From Ascidia mentula (taxonomy: Eukaryota; Chordata; Ascidiacea; Phlebobranchia; Ascidiidae), in assembly GCA_947561715.1 (NCBI GenBank), contig OX387198.1, positions 14,508,001-14,572,000 of the forward strand: a stretch of 64,000 nt of DNA. The letters are read 5' to 3'. Below, piece after piece: positions 51,681 through 64,000 of the stretch (positions within the stretch are counted from its first letter, which is position 1; each line of letters starts with the position of its first letter). The notes beneath the pieces were generated by a model. That model saw only the letters and a program-made list of their open reading frames with translations, made no database searches and was not told where the DNA came from. Both the position numbers and the translations under genes were made by a program.

Positions 51681-53123
51681 ATCTAAATATAAAGCACTAC
51701 TTCATTCACATGAGTTAGTTGTACAACAGCTCATCGTCACGATACGCATCTGAATGTGTGTTTGCTGTACAAGAACTGACAATGTCCGTAGGGCGAAATA
51801 TACTTTAAAAAACTAGTTCTTGATGAAATAAGTAAGGCAATGCCAACAATAGGAGGTCAACTTTTGTGATAATGTAACATTTTTGTTCAGCAAAGTCATT
51901 AGAATATCTACAATAATATGATTTAACTTGCGAAAAAAATGCTGAAAAGCATCTGGCCTTCTTAAGGCAGATGAGAAAACCTCGGGGAGTGTGTGATCAA
52001 CAACGTGAAAGTTATGAGTGGGTAAATAGTGAAGATTTGGTATTGCATGATATTTCTTTCATTTTGAATGAGCTAGCAGCGAGGCATTGTGGGTATGCAG
52101 CATTACAATGTTTATTTGGGGTTAACCAGTGATTCGCAACCTTTTTGTGGTTGTGTACCACTTGGAGGTAAAACAATTTCGATGCGTATCACTTAGTTGA
52201 GTGTTACAAAGTAACCTGGGTGATGAAGTAACAACATAATTCTTTGATTTGAACTATATCCGCAAATTATGGAAAAGGGCTCGCTAACCACTAGTGCTAC
52301 GCGTACCACCAGTTGAGAAACACTGGGTTAAACTGTTAGTGGACTCATTTGTTCATTTGCTCCTTGCTATCACGACGGGGAAAAAATAAAATTATCAAAA
52401 TATCACATGCAAAGAATCGACGAGTCGAAACGTATGTTTCGGTACTTGACGCTATTTAGGAAAAAAAATCTTGCAAAATGCAACCTAAACAGATTTATTT
52501 TCAAAATCAGTTCATGGGTTTTTGCTTGTCGAACGACAATACAATTTATTTGAATGAGGTGCAGCAAGCCTTTATATTTGTAGATATATTTTTATGATAG
52601 CAGTGGAACTAAAAATAGTTGTTCAAGTACTAATTTAGGACATCATTTTACAGTTATTACGAAATTCATTATTATTAGAGAAAGGGATAGCAGAAAAACC
52701 ATCCCATTGCAAATCTAGTAAATCACCTGTTCGCTTGAAAGATACTCAAGATTTAAACACAAACATGCATTCGCAATAAACAAACGCTTTTATTTGTCAA
52801 CAATGGCAATTCTTTTTGTACACGGTTGAACAAGAACCGACAAAAACGGTTTTAGAGAGAACTTATTTCTTCAAAAAAAACACAACAAACCGAAGTAGAA
52901 AACCTTGTGATCACGTCGCATCGAAATTAAAAACATTACTTCATTCAATGACATGGGGTATATATGTTCATGGCATTGGTATTTGATTTGTCAGCAGCTA
53001 TCATTGCATTTCGTAAAAGTAGTTCTTGTCAAAATGAGTAGAACAATAGGAGGTCAAGTTTTGTGATATTTTCACATTTTAAATCAGCAAACACATAAGA
53101 TATCTACAATAGTATGATTCTGT
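51681..53123. repeat. Non-coding DNA with a local duplication
   Basis: About 51816-52110 is homologous to 53010-53130 joined to 53860-54110 (shared CAATAGGAGGTCAA, AAGCATCTGGC, CAACGTGAAAGTTATGA). The second copy is split by about 730 bp that hold a 203-residue frame. No gene in this stretch. Confidence 0.55.
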
Positions 53124-53735
53124 TTGCAAAAGAGGTTTGGATCAGCGGTATTGAATTATTATCATTTATGGACATCTGCTTTTGTCATGGCGCTGTTAGC
53201 GAATCAAGGGCTAATCGCGCAAATGCATATTTCAGTAATAGGAACATGCCCAGCGAAACAGAACAACACGCCACAAAACCAAGAGGAAGACCGATTATTA
53301 AGAACGCGAGAACAAAAAAACTCCATAAAACAAACAACAACAATTCATCTGTTCACCTGCTTACGTCACAACCAAACAATGAACAATCCCTGTCAAATAA
53401 ATATCACCCATGACGTGGTCGATGACGTCATCTGCTGGGGAAACTGGCAAGGCGGCAAAAAAAGATTGGCGGTTACAGTAACAATAGACATGTATGTATA
53501 TGGCTGGCAGTTGGTGTTCAAACAACCTTTTCAAGCTACAAAGGACGGAAAACTGCATTTTAACGAAAATTGCAGAAACTTAGCAGCAATCAATGATTTC
53601 ACACGTTTTAACTACGTGATTCTATTACTAATGAATGATTTTTGGGGGCGATTGGTGGGCTTTTGTGCGCCTGTTATTGCATATAAATGTAACTCAAAAA
53701 GGATATCGAAGGTTTTTACTGTGCTCGAGTTATAA
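53124..53735 (+). CDS. Unassigned ORF of up to 203 residues, possible carbohydrate-binding (CBM2-like) segment
   Basis: The frame is open from about 53124 to the TAA at 53733-53735. The first supported ATG is uncertain; 53187 gives MALLANQGLIAQ, which could be part of a signal peptide. The middle reads ICWGNWQGGKKRLAVTVTID, then YGWQLVFKQPFQ. The pattern of W, a Gly turn, alternating Val/Thr strand and GWxLxF resembles family 2 carbohydrate-binding modules. I cannot confirm this without a profile search. Introns may be present. It lies in DNA absent from the paralogous copy at 51.9 kb, so it was inserted there or lost from the other copy. The gene status is open. Confidence 0.3.
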   Translation: MQKRFGSAVLNYYHLWTSAFVMALLANQGLIAQMHISVIGTCPAKQNNTPQNQEEDRLLRTREQKNSIKQTTTIHLFTCLRHNQTMNNPCQINITHDVVDDVICWGNWQGGKKRLAVTVTIDMYVYGWQLVFKQPFQATKDGKLHFNENCRNLAAINDFTRFNYVILLLMNDFWGRLVGFCAPVIAYKCNSKRISKVFTVLEL

Positions 53736-54527
53736 AGCAGCTGTTTAATTGACGGAAATTATCATTTATCGAATTCAGGCAGCAATATTGGTGGACATTG
53801 CGGCATTGCGGCGAACTGTACATTGATAGCATCTAAGTTCAGTGGCGATCTCAGTCATATTGCTAAAAGCATCTGGCTTTCTCAAGGCAGTGGAGAAAAT
53901 CTTGGCCTGAAGCGGGGCGTGTGTGACGTAACAATATGATTAGCAACGTGAAAGTTATGACTGGTGAAAGTGGAGGATGTGGTATTGCAGCAAACGATCA
54001 TTGTGGTAGAATTGCGAACGATTCGATACGACATTCCTTTCATTTTGAGATGAGCCACAGGCAGGGTATTGAGGGCATCCAGCATTACAATTTTATGTTG
54101 GGTTTACACTGTTAGTTCAAATGCAAAGAATCCGAGGAGCAAAAACGCTTTTTTTCGTTAATTTGACGCTATTTGGGGAAAAAGGGTTTGCCGAATGCGA
54201 TCCAAACAGATTTATATACAAAATGGTTTGATATTAGTTGCATTCGCTGCTGTGGGCTTCTGTTTACCGAACAAGAATAAAATTTACTTGAATTGAGGTG
54301 TGAATGAAAAATTATGACCCTAAATAGAGTTTACTTCATTATGCGGCCGAACAATCAGGCGCAGGTCGATGAATAGTGGATATATGACGCATAGAAATAG
54401 CGGCGTGACATTCAGCTCATGTCTTTTGAAAATCAGCTCACGAGCTTACACCTTCGTTTGGTCAAAGCGAGTGAGAAAACACAACATCAGCAACTTGGAG
54501 CTCCCAAATGAGGCAATAGAATGAGTT
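53736..54527. other. Repeat copy and FOXN2/3 3' region
   Basis: Holds the right part of the local duplication (53860-54110) and the 3' flank of FOXN2/3. No polyadenylation signal was identified with confidence. Confidence 0.4.
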
Positions 54528-57500
54528 CTACGTTCCACGCGAGGGCGATAGAGGGGTAAGACCGGCAAGGCGAAGCAGGGAACCGGCTGCAAGCTTGATT
54601 TCCTCATCAACATCCTTGGATTCCTCGCTGGCTAACCTCTTTCTCATCCTGGCACTCCTCCTGCTAGGCTCTGGGGTAGTTTTCGTCTTGCCTTTGTCAT
54701 CCTTCGGTTTCCCGGGCAACCGTCGCCCTGACGACCGCGTGTTGTACTGCGACGGCGAGGCACTGTTGCGGAACGAGATTCTCGGCCTGTCCGTAAGCTC
54801 GTGGAGGTCACGTGATTTAAGCGGCAACGGCGATTGGATGGATTTTCGTTTGCGTTGCACGCGTGCTACCTTTGGGGAGTCCTTCCCGCTGTCGACGTCA
54901 CTGTTCTTTCTTTCCCGCTTCACTGGAGGTTGTGTCTTCTTCTTTGCCGACGGTGACTTCTTAGCTGGGGCGGGAAGGCGGACTTTTATCTTTCGCTTGC
55001 CGCTGGATGAGGATGCTTTTTTCGGACTCGACTTCTTTGATTCCTCTTTGGAGGAAGTACTATGCTGTGAGGACGAGGAGCTGATTTTCCTCTTCTTAGA
55101 CGCTTTGTGGGCGTCCAAGCTCTGCTTGCGCTTATTATTCTTTAAACTAAAACTTCGCATACTGCCAAACCCACTATCGAATAATTTCGACGAATCATCC
55201 TCCTCCGTGACCTCATCTTCTGTGACGTCATCAATCATAAGACCGCCCCCAGTTTCGTCATCAGAGGAACCCCAGTCGCCGGTTTCAAATTCATAAGCTG
55301 CGTCCGGAGCTGATTTTTCGCTTTCCGGTGAAGGACATCTTTCATGGTCCATCTCCTCTTGTGTGCTCCCGGTTGAGGAGCTTGCACAGGAGTAGTTGTG
55401 ATCCTGAGTGGTCCCGGTGATCACCACTTGCTCGTCAGGAGGAAAGAGCTCGCTCATAGCACGCTTGCGCCTGAACAAAAGCAATCAGTTATTTTCGCAA
55501 AATAACCGATTTTATGTAAGATTGAAGTTCTTCTTGTCAATTAGCAACTTGCCCTCTCTGACCACTGCGAATCGATCACTTGAATTTATTAAATCGTTAA
55601 GGTCAAAAAAGCATCACAAAACTCGTTTCTACAGATTATTGGTACCGCAACAGCTAAATATTATTGTACGAATGACAATAAACTATTGACCAAACTACAG
55701 CGTTGCTTGAAAATACACAGTATAACTACTACCAAGGGCTTATTAAGGTGTGTAAAACACATGGCCTAGTGAGAGACAACGAGTACGTAGAACTTACGAA
55801 AGTTTGCTTTTTAAAGTTGGGTCACGACTAATCTCATCTTGAAGCTCTTTCAACGTGTTGGTGATTGAATTACTGCATTTGGGCGATTCTGGAAATAAAA
55901 AAATATGCATGATATTAACTATATCAGTAACGCAACTAATACATCAGAATGTTAAAATCCACACCAATGGTTCACAAACTGTGGGTCGTATCAGAGGTCG
56001 TTAAAAACAATTCAAACAAAATAAAATTAAAATTATTAGTAAAATTGGCCTTCTTTGACCGAAAAGTGTAAACTAAGGAAGAAGTCGTCATGGCAGATTT
56101 ATAATTGTTTGGTGAAAAGTCCGTTGCACAAAAAGTTGGAAAAAACCCTGTTACACACCTTAAACTAGATGACAACAAGGGCTGAGGGATATTTATGCTT
56201 AAACCGAAAGTTTCGCTGAAGTCAAATGCGTTTTGTTGGTTCGGGAGTTCCCATTATTTCTGCAATGATTTGCGTTCAACAAACTGTGTTGAAATCCCGC
56301 AAGTGATGGATCGCAATCGAATTGGAGTGGGCGCTGTGTTTGCCTATTGTTATCCACATTAACTGATAAGGATTGCGTTACGATCATTAGGGCGCATTAT
56401 TCAGACTGCGACACCGGGTACTTATAGCCAAAGGCTAAATAATCTGTCCCGATAGAAGCGGGCACGGCCGGATGTGATGCAGATTAACGTCATGCGGTAG
56501 CGATTGTCAATTTTTGTTTTCAATTCCATACTATGAATATGGTTTAGATGGAATGTGGGTGCTTCTAGTATAATTGCTTCATTGTGACTGCACTTAAGGG
56601 TAAGGTTTGCATTTTATTTCTAGTGTAAAGTCCTGAACTAAAGCAAGCAAACCTACCGTTTCCACGAAGTTCCATGAGGTTGAGTGCAGCCGACGCCATG
56701 TCCGGATCTGCAACAAAATACGTCGTGTTAATGCTTCCACGTGAAACCAATGACACATTAAGGAATCAGTGTTGATTTAGAAATATTAACACCGGAATTG
56801 ATTCATAGGTAGCATATCCACACACATAACACGTCAGTCAAGATGCCAGACCCAACACGTTTTGTCCAAAACAAACAACTGTGTTCCATTTTGCGCAACA
56901 AAGTAGGACGAAACGTTTTCACACACCAAAAGGTGTAATATAACACCAGCACTACCAATCGCACTTCGGTGTGTCAATACACATTGTGACGCAACAGAAG
57001 GCTTTGTACCAAAATGCGCGGGAAAGTCAGCACGTGGTTGGGTTTCACGTTTAGTGCGAGTTGAACTCTTTTAATAGGCTTCGGGTAAATTATTAACAGT
57101 GTGGGTCGGCACGAGTTCCCAGGGAAAATTCGCTGAAACGGAAACTGATTGTTAAGTTGGGACAACTTCGCACTTCGCCGTTTTAATGAAGGTATGTTGT
57201 TACGGAATGTTGCGACACTTCCTTTTCATGTGGAAAGCATTTTTACTACATGGAAACTGTGTATACGCCCTAGCTTTAAGCACAACTAAAGGTATGAATG
57301 TCCAGCAAACGAAAAATGCATTAGCATGCGCAAAAATCTTGACAAAAAAAAACCCTAGTCGTTGTTGCTGAAGAGTAACTTTGGAAACCTAAAATCCCAA
57401 TTAGGCAAATCAAAATACCTTTCAGAACCAATTGGACGTTGCACAAACAATGTGTAACCAATTGGTGCAAAGTTTTACGGCCCATCATGCAATCTAAACA

Positions 57501-60500
57501 TACGGTGCCAGGTTGGGTGTCTCCCATTAGCACGAAATACGATTTTTAACTGTCTGGGCGGGTGTACAGAACGGTTGCAGGCGATCAAACATCAACCTGG
57601 TGCAGTTAAGTACATTTGCTTAGTCGCGAAACACGGGTTTATGGCTTGGCAGGTGTGTAAACAAATGCTAATAAAACTCCAACTTTTTTTGAGCGCATTG
57701 GTTTCTCTGGGTTGTAAAAACGTTGTACAATTTATTGAGAATTTTATTCTAGCGAAACATGTGGGACAACCTCGTGTAGGTTTTGTCTGGTGGTGACCAC
57801 ATTTTGGAGTTTATTGGCTCCGGTACCTGTGCTGATTAGAAAAACACTTACGTATTGACACATTGACTGATAAAAAACTATTATTGAAGATTTCAGTGAC
57901 GTATTTAAGTCATTTTTAGGTCGTCATTGTGTGTAAACTCTCCATCTGTAGTTCTACTAAACCCACAGTGTATTGTAGAAATAATAGCAACATTTCGCCC
58001 TAAATTTAAAAATCACTCTAGAAGGAACTGTGTTGACGTCACTCACCCACCCACGAGGCACGCTTGGTTAATTCGATTATTTGTGATCACTGAAGCGTGG
58101 ATTCAACACCGTCCAAAACGCCTTCCCGCCCAAATTGAAACTCGGCACAAACCGCTACTGTTCATAGTATCATGTTACAGGGCTGGTGCGTTGGCGACCC
58201 GGACAGATTAATTAACAACTTCCCACGCTACCATCATGCGCATCCAGGGCTGTATCATCTCGGCAGTCTTGGGGTATTTTTCTCGATTCTACTCATTGTA
58301 TGGTTATAATATCGCCACGTTTACGATTGTGGTGGAATCAAGGGTTGGTAGTGACTAACGCAAAAAAAATGAAAAAACTATGGTATGGTGGTGTCAGACG
58401 ACATGCAAAGATTTTTAACAGTTCTACGTTTGTTTGGCTTTTGCCTTTACAATACTTTGCTCCAGTTTGTTCGCGCAACTATTCCGGTGAAAACTTGAAA
58501 GTTTTAACTAAGACAATCTGTGATGACCCAAATCAAACGGATTTGCTAGCTCTTACCAACTAAACAGGAGATCTTCACTGAAAGTAGCAACAGACTTTAA
58601 AATACACAGGGTTATACAAACTCAAGTCAGTGGAATTATAACCAGGAGTCAGTACGATAAGGTCAAGTGCTTAAAGGCCTAAATCGCCAGTTATTTGATA
58701 CAGACGCGTAGGTTCTCAAGTCGCCGAGGAACAATGGCCATGCAAGGTGACTTGGGTTGCTCGCTTGGCATGTCACAAGGTATTTCTGGTTTTGGGAATC
58801 CCTCTTTTGTGTTGGGGTTTGTTTTGGTGATATCGCTGGGGTGGAACGGGAGCTAGGGAGGATTTTCGGGGTTTACGTGTTTTTGACGGGGAAAGGTTGG
58901 GTGCTTTTGAAAACCCACAAAGTCTTTGTCTTTTAATCAGGTGATTCCCGTGAGAAATGGAAAAATGACGTTTATGATTTTACTTGATGGGATTTCCTTT
59001 CTGGAAAAAGAAAACTAAATAATGTAGTTTTGCAGAAACTAAGACTTTTTTAAAAATAATGGCGCTAAATTGGTACGCCTCTACGGTATAATATCACCGA
59101 ATACTAAACGTTGTAAGTGTTTTGAGACATTTGCACCATTTTCCAACTTGTGCACGCCATAAAAAGCACTGTACCTTCAACACATGAAATGACGAGGTTG
59201 AAACGATAGATATGACAAACAATATTCACCCCCTTCACCAAAACACATAACTTCTTTGTTCAGACCGCAGTATAACCATATGACAGCAATCTGGCGCAAC
59301 AGTTGACAAGCTGTAGACAAATGGGTCACGTGTGCAAATACAACGTCACGTGACTGGCGGGGTATCGGAGTAAACAACCCGAGGGCGGCTGTAAACGTCA
59401 TTGGTTTGTCCTATCGCGAAATGCGAGTAATCTATCGCGTCACTCGAACAAGTAATGGCGCAAACGCGAATAAAACATGTAAAAACCGGCGTCGAGTGAT
59501 GTCAGGGGATGTTACAAGTGGAGTTGATGCCATGTAAGAAAGTTTCACTGCGAAAAAATGATAGCCAAGCGTCACGCAACCTCAACATTAAGTTCGAGAT
59601 GCAAAGTTCAAATATAATTTACGACTTCTTTCTTGCTCCTTTTGTATAGTTAATGTTTAGACAAAAGCACACTCACAAAATTAGCGGCGAACCCGCAAAT
59701 TGCCGCTAAAAACCACCTACAATTTGTCAGTCTACCCACACCCGTTCAATCAATTTGAAGAATATTAACACAGCGCTTCATTCAGCCTGTGCAACCAAGC
59801 AACTGCTACGGACGCCGTTTCTCGGTCAACGGGGGTTGCTACGCAAGCACGCGTGTCTGAATCCGCGAGGCTCTCGCTGAGTGACCACAATAAAGCGATT
59901 AGTGGACTGTTCAATTATGACCGACCATCGGTCCACACTAGCACAGCGGGTGTGTTCCATGAGAAGGATCTGGGCACGCTGGGAGATTAAAAAGTCGCGC
60001 GGAGGTCAATCTCCCGCCCCCCATGTTGTGTATTGCTCTACTACGACTTATAACTGGATTTGTTATGTTTGCAAAATGCAATTGGTGAGAGATTTTAAAT
60101 TTGTTTGAATAAGGAAGTTGGAACTGAAAATAATGATAAACTATGCAGAAAGTTAGAATTTCATTTTGTGATAAAACCAACCGAAATAGGTGAGTAAAAC
60201 TCGTCAACGACTTAAAAGACGATAAGAGCAGTTTTCATAGTTATGACAAATTGTTAAAATCCGAAACGAAAACCACTCGTGCTGGTGTTGGACCCGCAGA
60301 AAGTCGAGAAGAACGGCCTTAATCGTTCCGACCGGTTTCGTTTCATTGACATATTAAACACGCGTGAAAATCAACATCTGCCCAATGTCCTACATGCGCT
60401 AACGTGTTTACCCACTCCAGCACACATAAAACCTGAAGTCGCGGGCACAAACCTTGACCTTAAGTCTGGGGTAGATCACAGCGGAGCAATGTCGAACAAG

Positions 60501-63500
60501 CGATGTGAACACTGTTGCCCAAGTAGGGATTTGGAAATATCAAATATTGATTTACATTCGCCGGTTTCGTGGCGCACGACTTGGGACCTGATACAGGAAA
60601 GGTTCAACGGTTTGCAGCTTGTTATAAGTTATTGGCTTGGAAATGAATGAAGACCATAGACGTCGTTTAAATTTTTTGGCAATTTTCATGGTATTAAAGT
60701 GGGAAAGTCCCTGGTTTAAAGAAAATGTACTTACATCGTTTCTCTGTTTTAACGTTTTGCTTTCAATCTGTGTCATACGTAAAGTAACTAGAAGGCACGC
60801 TTGGCAAACGCCAAAAATACCGAACGTACGCAGACAGACTACAATAAGCAAGAAGCTCGGCCTGTACATTTAAACACGCGTTCGATCGTACGAACGTGTT
60901 GCCAAGCAACGGCGTAGTCCCCAAGGACGCCAAATGTTGCCCTGAGGACGTTTCAAGCACGATCCCATGGCATATGTCCATGTATTGAAGGGAAAGATTT
61001 ACAGCCCGTGCGCTGAACAACATGGAATTGAAACGAAAATTGAGAGTATGTGACCATCATTTGCCTGCGTCTATTTGGTTACTCCCATACTAAGCGCACT
61101 TACCCACACTTCGGGCAGCCGACAATCTACATCAAATGTTGGAAAATGTAACATACTAGATTAAAGTTTAATTGCAAATAAATACCCTGGCAAAATATAA
61201 CATGTTAGGGTAAATTTTGTACTAAACCCCAAAGCTCATGTATCCTTCAAACAGGTAACAACCATTAAATATTTTCTCATGTAAATTCTGCATTTTGTTC
61301 GCAAGGAATTTGACACAAGTCAAACCAGAGGCCAAGAAGGTAATTAGGGACAAATTAATATGACAACAGGGCCCTTATCTATTGTAGTAACACTGGTAAC
61401 ATGTCAACAAACAAATCAACAAGGCCTCACTTAAACCCACTGGAGTGGGCACTTCTGCACTATTACCATTGACCACAATAGACACAAACAGTTGGCACGT
61501 GTTTTGGAAATAGGTTCGAATTAAAGGGATTTTAAAAGTATTTTGTGGATACACTTTCCATTGTAATTGCAAGTTAATCTGCCTTAATTACTTTTTTGTG
61601 TGTGTGTTGTAAAGTATATAAAAGTTGGAGGTATGGTGCACACCAACCCAATACAAAACTGAACCCAATACAAAAATTTTTGCAAAATGGGTCATAGAAT
61701 ATGTCCTTAAAAATGCAGAAATAAAATCTTTTAGCTATGGATCAACACCAAGTAATAACCCCAACTTCAAACCACGCTAAAGTCACATTCAAATCGCCCA
61801 GTTTCACGGTTAATTGCACTTGCTTGGAGCTTTCTGAAGCAAGGGGCGGTGGCAATGAAGTTGCTATAGCAACGACCACGCTTTGGAAGTTGTTTTTGAA
61901 TGAGTCAAATAGTTTTATTAAGTAAAACACACCTGCCCATAAGTTCCCTGTTGGTGGAAAACTGGGACTCCAAGAAGGGACTCTGCCTGTGTGAACTCTA
62001 TAAAAAAAATTAGACAGCGTGAAAATACTCTAAATAAATATAAATTTGGAAATTAGTCCCACCAAAATTACTTTACATATATGGAAGCTCTGAGCTTTTC
62101 CCCCCAAAAATACTTATTGATCAAATATATTGCGTTAAAAAACAAAAAATAAACATACCCAGGTAAAAGATTGGCAAGATTGGTCAGCGATAAGGGTTGA
62201 CCTATGCCTGTTGGATGCAGATATGGATAAAATGGCGTTCTTTTTAATGCTTGAACTAAATTGGGACGATATGCTGGGTCTATACACCAAAGGGAACCCT
62301 TCACTGTATCCTGAAAGAAAATGGTAGTGAGGAAATTAGACCTGGCAAGTACAGGAAATTTTCAAAAGTTTAATCTCCGTGAACTGGCATTTGAATAAAA
62401 TAGAAGGTTCAGGTAATCTTACATTGAAAGCAACAATTTATGGTCACTGACTCAGAAAATAGGACACGCCAAAAGTACAAGCATCAACACAATAGAGTTA
62501 CATATTTGTGACATTTGTAACACACACTGATAGTATGTAGAAACATGTTTTAAATTTAAAAAGGCTAATATCTTTTTTTTGCACACAATTGTACCTTTCC
62601 ATTATCTTTGACTTCAGCCTTCTTAAAACATCGGTTCAATGACAAATTGTGTCTGATAGAGTTTTTCCAACCTGATGGCGCAGTACGGAAATATGGAAAA
62701 TGTTTGCATACCCAACTGTAAATGTCCTGGAAAAAAGTCAAAGCATTAATTAATAAGGCACCATTTATTAATGACTTCCATAATGCATTTGCACACAAAT
62801 ATACCTTTACTGGAAGCTTTTTCTCTTTTGAGTCCTCTACTGCCATAAAGATTAAACAGCTAAAAGAATATGGAGGTTTGCTCATAGGATTGTACTCAGT
62901 TGGCAAAATATTCCGTCCACTTCCGTGATTCTGCAATATTGCAAGTTATAAAAACACTCAAAACTATTATTCAGTTGTCAAATGGATAAAATTTATTCTG
63001 ACTACATATTTGGTATGAAACTCCACATAAAGTGAGTATAAAGAAAATAACCTGTCTGTCCACTTTAGAAGTTGCAGTGAATATTCCTTTGCTGTTTTCC
63101 TCATCGCTGTCCGTATCATCTCCACTTAAACTGATACCAGGGTCATCAGGGTTGCATTTTCTAATCGTCTTGAACAACTCTTTATTGTCGCTGCTTAGCC
63201 AGGAGAGGCTTCTCAAGTCATTGTCTACATCCTCGTGGTGTCCATTTAAAAAGTCTGGAGTGGATGTCTGAGTGTTGACCTTGTTTTGCCTGTCAAATGG
63301 TGTTGGCAGCGGTAGGCCCAGATTTGAGGATACAGTTGACATGAATTTGTTTAAATCTCCATACTCTGGTGTGTCTTTGCCGGAATCTGCTTTGTTCAAC
63401 AGACTTGTAGTTTCAGATGAGGTAGATTTTGGATTTAATGATGGAGAGTCCAAAATACCCAGGGTTGCAGTCTCATTTGACTTCTTGCTTGAGACTGTCA

Positions 63501-63840
63501 TGCGGAAAGTTGTTGCTTTATCTGAGTCATTTTCATCAGTTTGTGCCATTTTTTTCTTTGATGACAGACAAAGCTTCATAGGTATAACAATCCTGTTTCC
63601 AATCGTCTTGAAAACATCTGGCTTGCTGGCATTCTGATGGCTCTTTAAGACTTTAAACAGATTCAGTTTTGAGGCAATGGGCACAACAGATTTTGCAATT
63701 GATGACTTTTTGCCGTTGAAACCATTTGACATGTTATTACAGACAACAAAGTTTTTGGCCCGTTGTGAAGCAGCAGGTATTGCAACTGTCCTTGGGTGAA
63801 TGGCAGTAGACTCAGGCCTACCCTTGTCAGGGGGCATCAT
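54528..63840 (-). CDS. FOXN2/3: Forkhead transcription factor FOXN2/3 homologue (8 exons, 782 aa)
   Basis: Exons 63840-63052, 62930-62805, 62726-62595, 62310-62159, 61997-61933, 56707-56657, 55888-55798 and 55470-54528 join without a frame break. The forkhead domain (residues 281 to about 370) has [46 protein letters not shown] and [20 protein letters not shown], the FOXN2/3 type that binds DNA through helix 3. Outside it, family marks appear in the FOXN3 order: DLRSLSWL before the domain; [42 protein letters not shown]; and [16 protein letters not shown] near the C terminus, like EEMKEAAGSLLHLAGI of FOXN3. The start has an in-frame TAA two codons upstream. At 782 residues it exceeds human FOXN3 (490), through a 263-residue N-terminal exon and a Lys/Ser-rich C-terminal insert. 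Confidence 0.93.
56708..61932 (-). other. Large intron 5 of FOXN2/3
   Basis: 5.2 kb, far longer than the other introns of this window. Flanking exons join in phase 1 to give an Asp at the start of DPDMASAAL. Short frames inside show no domain. It may hold enhancers, but no site can be supported from sequence alone. Confidence 0.55.
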
Positions 63841-64000
63841 GTCTTAATTATTACGTCAAAAAGTGGGTTCTTAAATAAGTTTAAAAAGAAATAAATACTT
63901 CATATTAAAATTAGCACAGTATGTGTGAAGTTAAATCAGGTGTTTTTTAAAGTCTTGACATATTTTTGGGTTACAATTTGAGCAATAACAGCTGGAAATT

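Larger units (their letters stand above)
45550..51800 (+). repeat. Tandem duplication of a Kazal unit of about 3.3-3.5 kb
   Basis: Unit 1 (about 45.55-48.6 kb) and unit 2 (about 48.98-51.8 kb) each hold an intact Kazal gene (K8, K9) followed by a degenerate one. K8 and K9 starts are 3483 bp apart. Flanks, introns and intergenic blocks align, for example near 47750 and 50890, and near 48060 and 51350. Unit 2 has an extra 140-bp insertion at 50918. Confidence 0.8.

Noticed and set aside
52410-52460. Hammerhead-like GACGAGTCGAAACG
   Set aside because: No CTGATGA box or stem arms around it, and the related sequence near 54120 does not keep the motif.
54595-55296. 233-residue plus-strand ORF
   Set aside because: Antisense shadow of the low-complexity Ser/Lys-rich last exon of FOXN2/3.
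58300-58563. 87-residue plus-strand ORF inside FOXN2/3 intron 5
   Set aside because: No domain, splice support or codon pattern beyond chance.

Overview
The window is eukaryotic nuclear DNA: AT-rich, with small exons bounded by GT..AG introns, polyadenylation signals and many retroelements. The gene set includes a chordate-style FOXN2/3 forkhead gene, a Kizuna (KIZ) homologue, TIMM17 and a cluster of tiny secreted Kazal inhibitors. An invertebrate chordate, most likely an ascidian tunicate, fits best; this assignment is inference.

Layout. 0.2-2.3 kb: five exons of an immunoglobulin-superfamily gene (minus strand, running off the left edge). 8.9-11.9 kb: KIZ, ten exons, minus strand. 13.1-13.6 kb: intronless TIMM17, plus strand. 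14-17.6 kb: repeats, including tRNA-derived SINE-like copies, a tandem duplication and a small insertion carrying a complete hammerhead ribozyme core. 18.5-51.7 kb: a Kazal-inhibitor cluster with seven intact genes (K1, K4, K5, K6, K7, K8, K9) and several pseudogenes, interrupted by an LTR-retrotransposon remnant, a solo LTR, a 5'-truncated L1/Tx1-type LINE and further small ribozyme-like insertions. Within the cluster (32.9-35.3 kb, minus) lies a nine-exon pepsin-family gene whose two catalytic motifs are both altered. 53.1-53.7 kb: an unassigned 203-residue ORF. 54.5-63.8 kb: FOXN2/3, eight exons, minus strand.

The exon joins given for KIZ (538 aa), the pepsin homologue (392 aa), FOXN2/3 (782 aa) and the Kazal genes (70-97 aa) keep the reading frame throughout; this internal consistency is the main support for the models. 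In the Kazal genes a signal-peptide exon, a reactive-loop exon and a tail exon are always separated by phase-2 introns, and the putative P1 residue differs between all seven intact genes (Lys, Leu, Met, Glu, Arg, Phe, Ala), as expected for an array diversifying against different serine proteases.

The observations most worth following are (1) the small hammerhead-ribozyme elements at 14.8 and 50.9 kb, each flanked by direct repeats, the second with its empty site preserved in a tandem paralogue; (2) the catalytically altered pepsin homologue inside the protease-inhibitor cluster; and (3) the loop-specific amino-acid changes between the near-identical neighbours K8 and K9.
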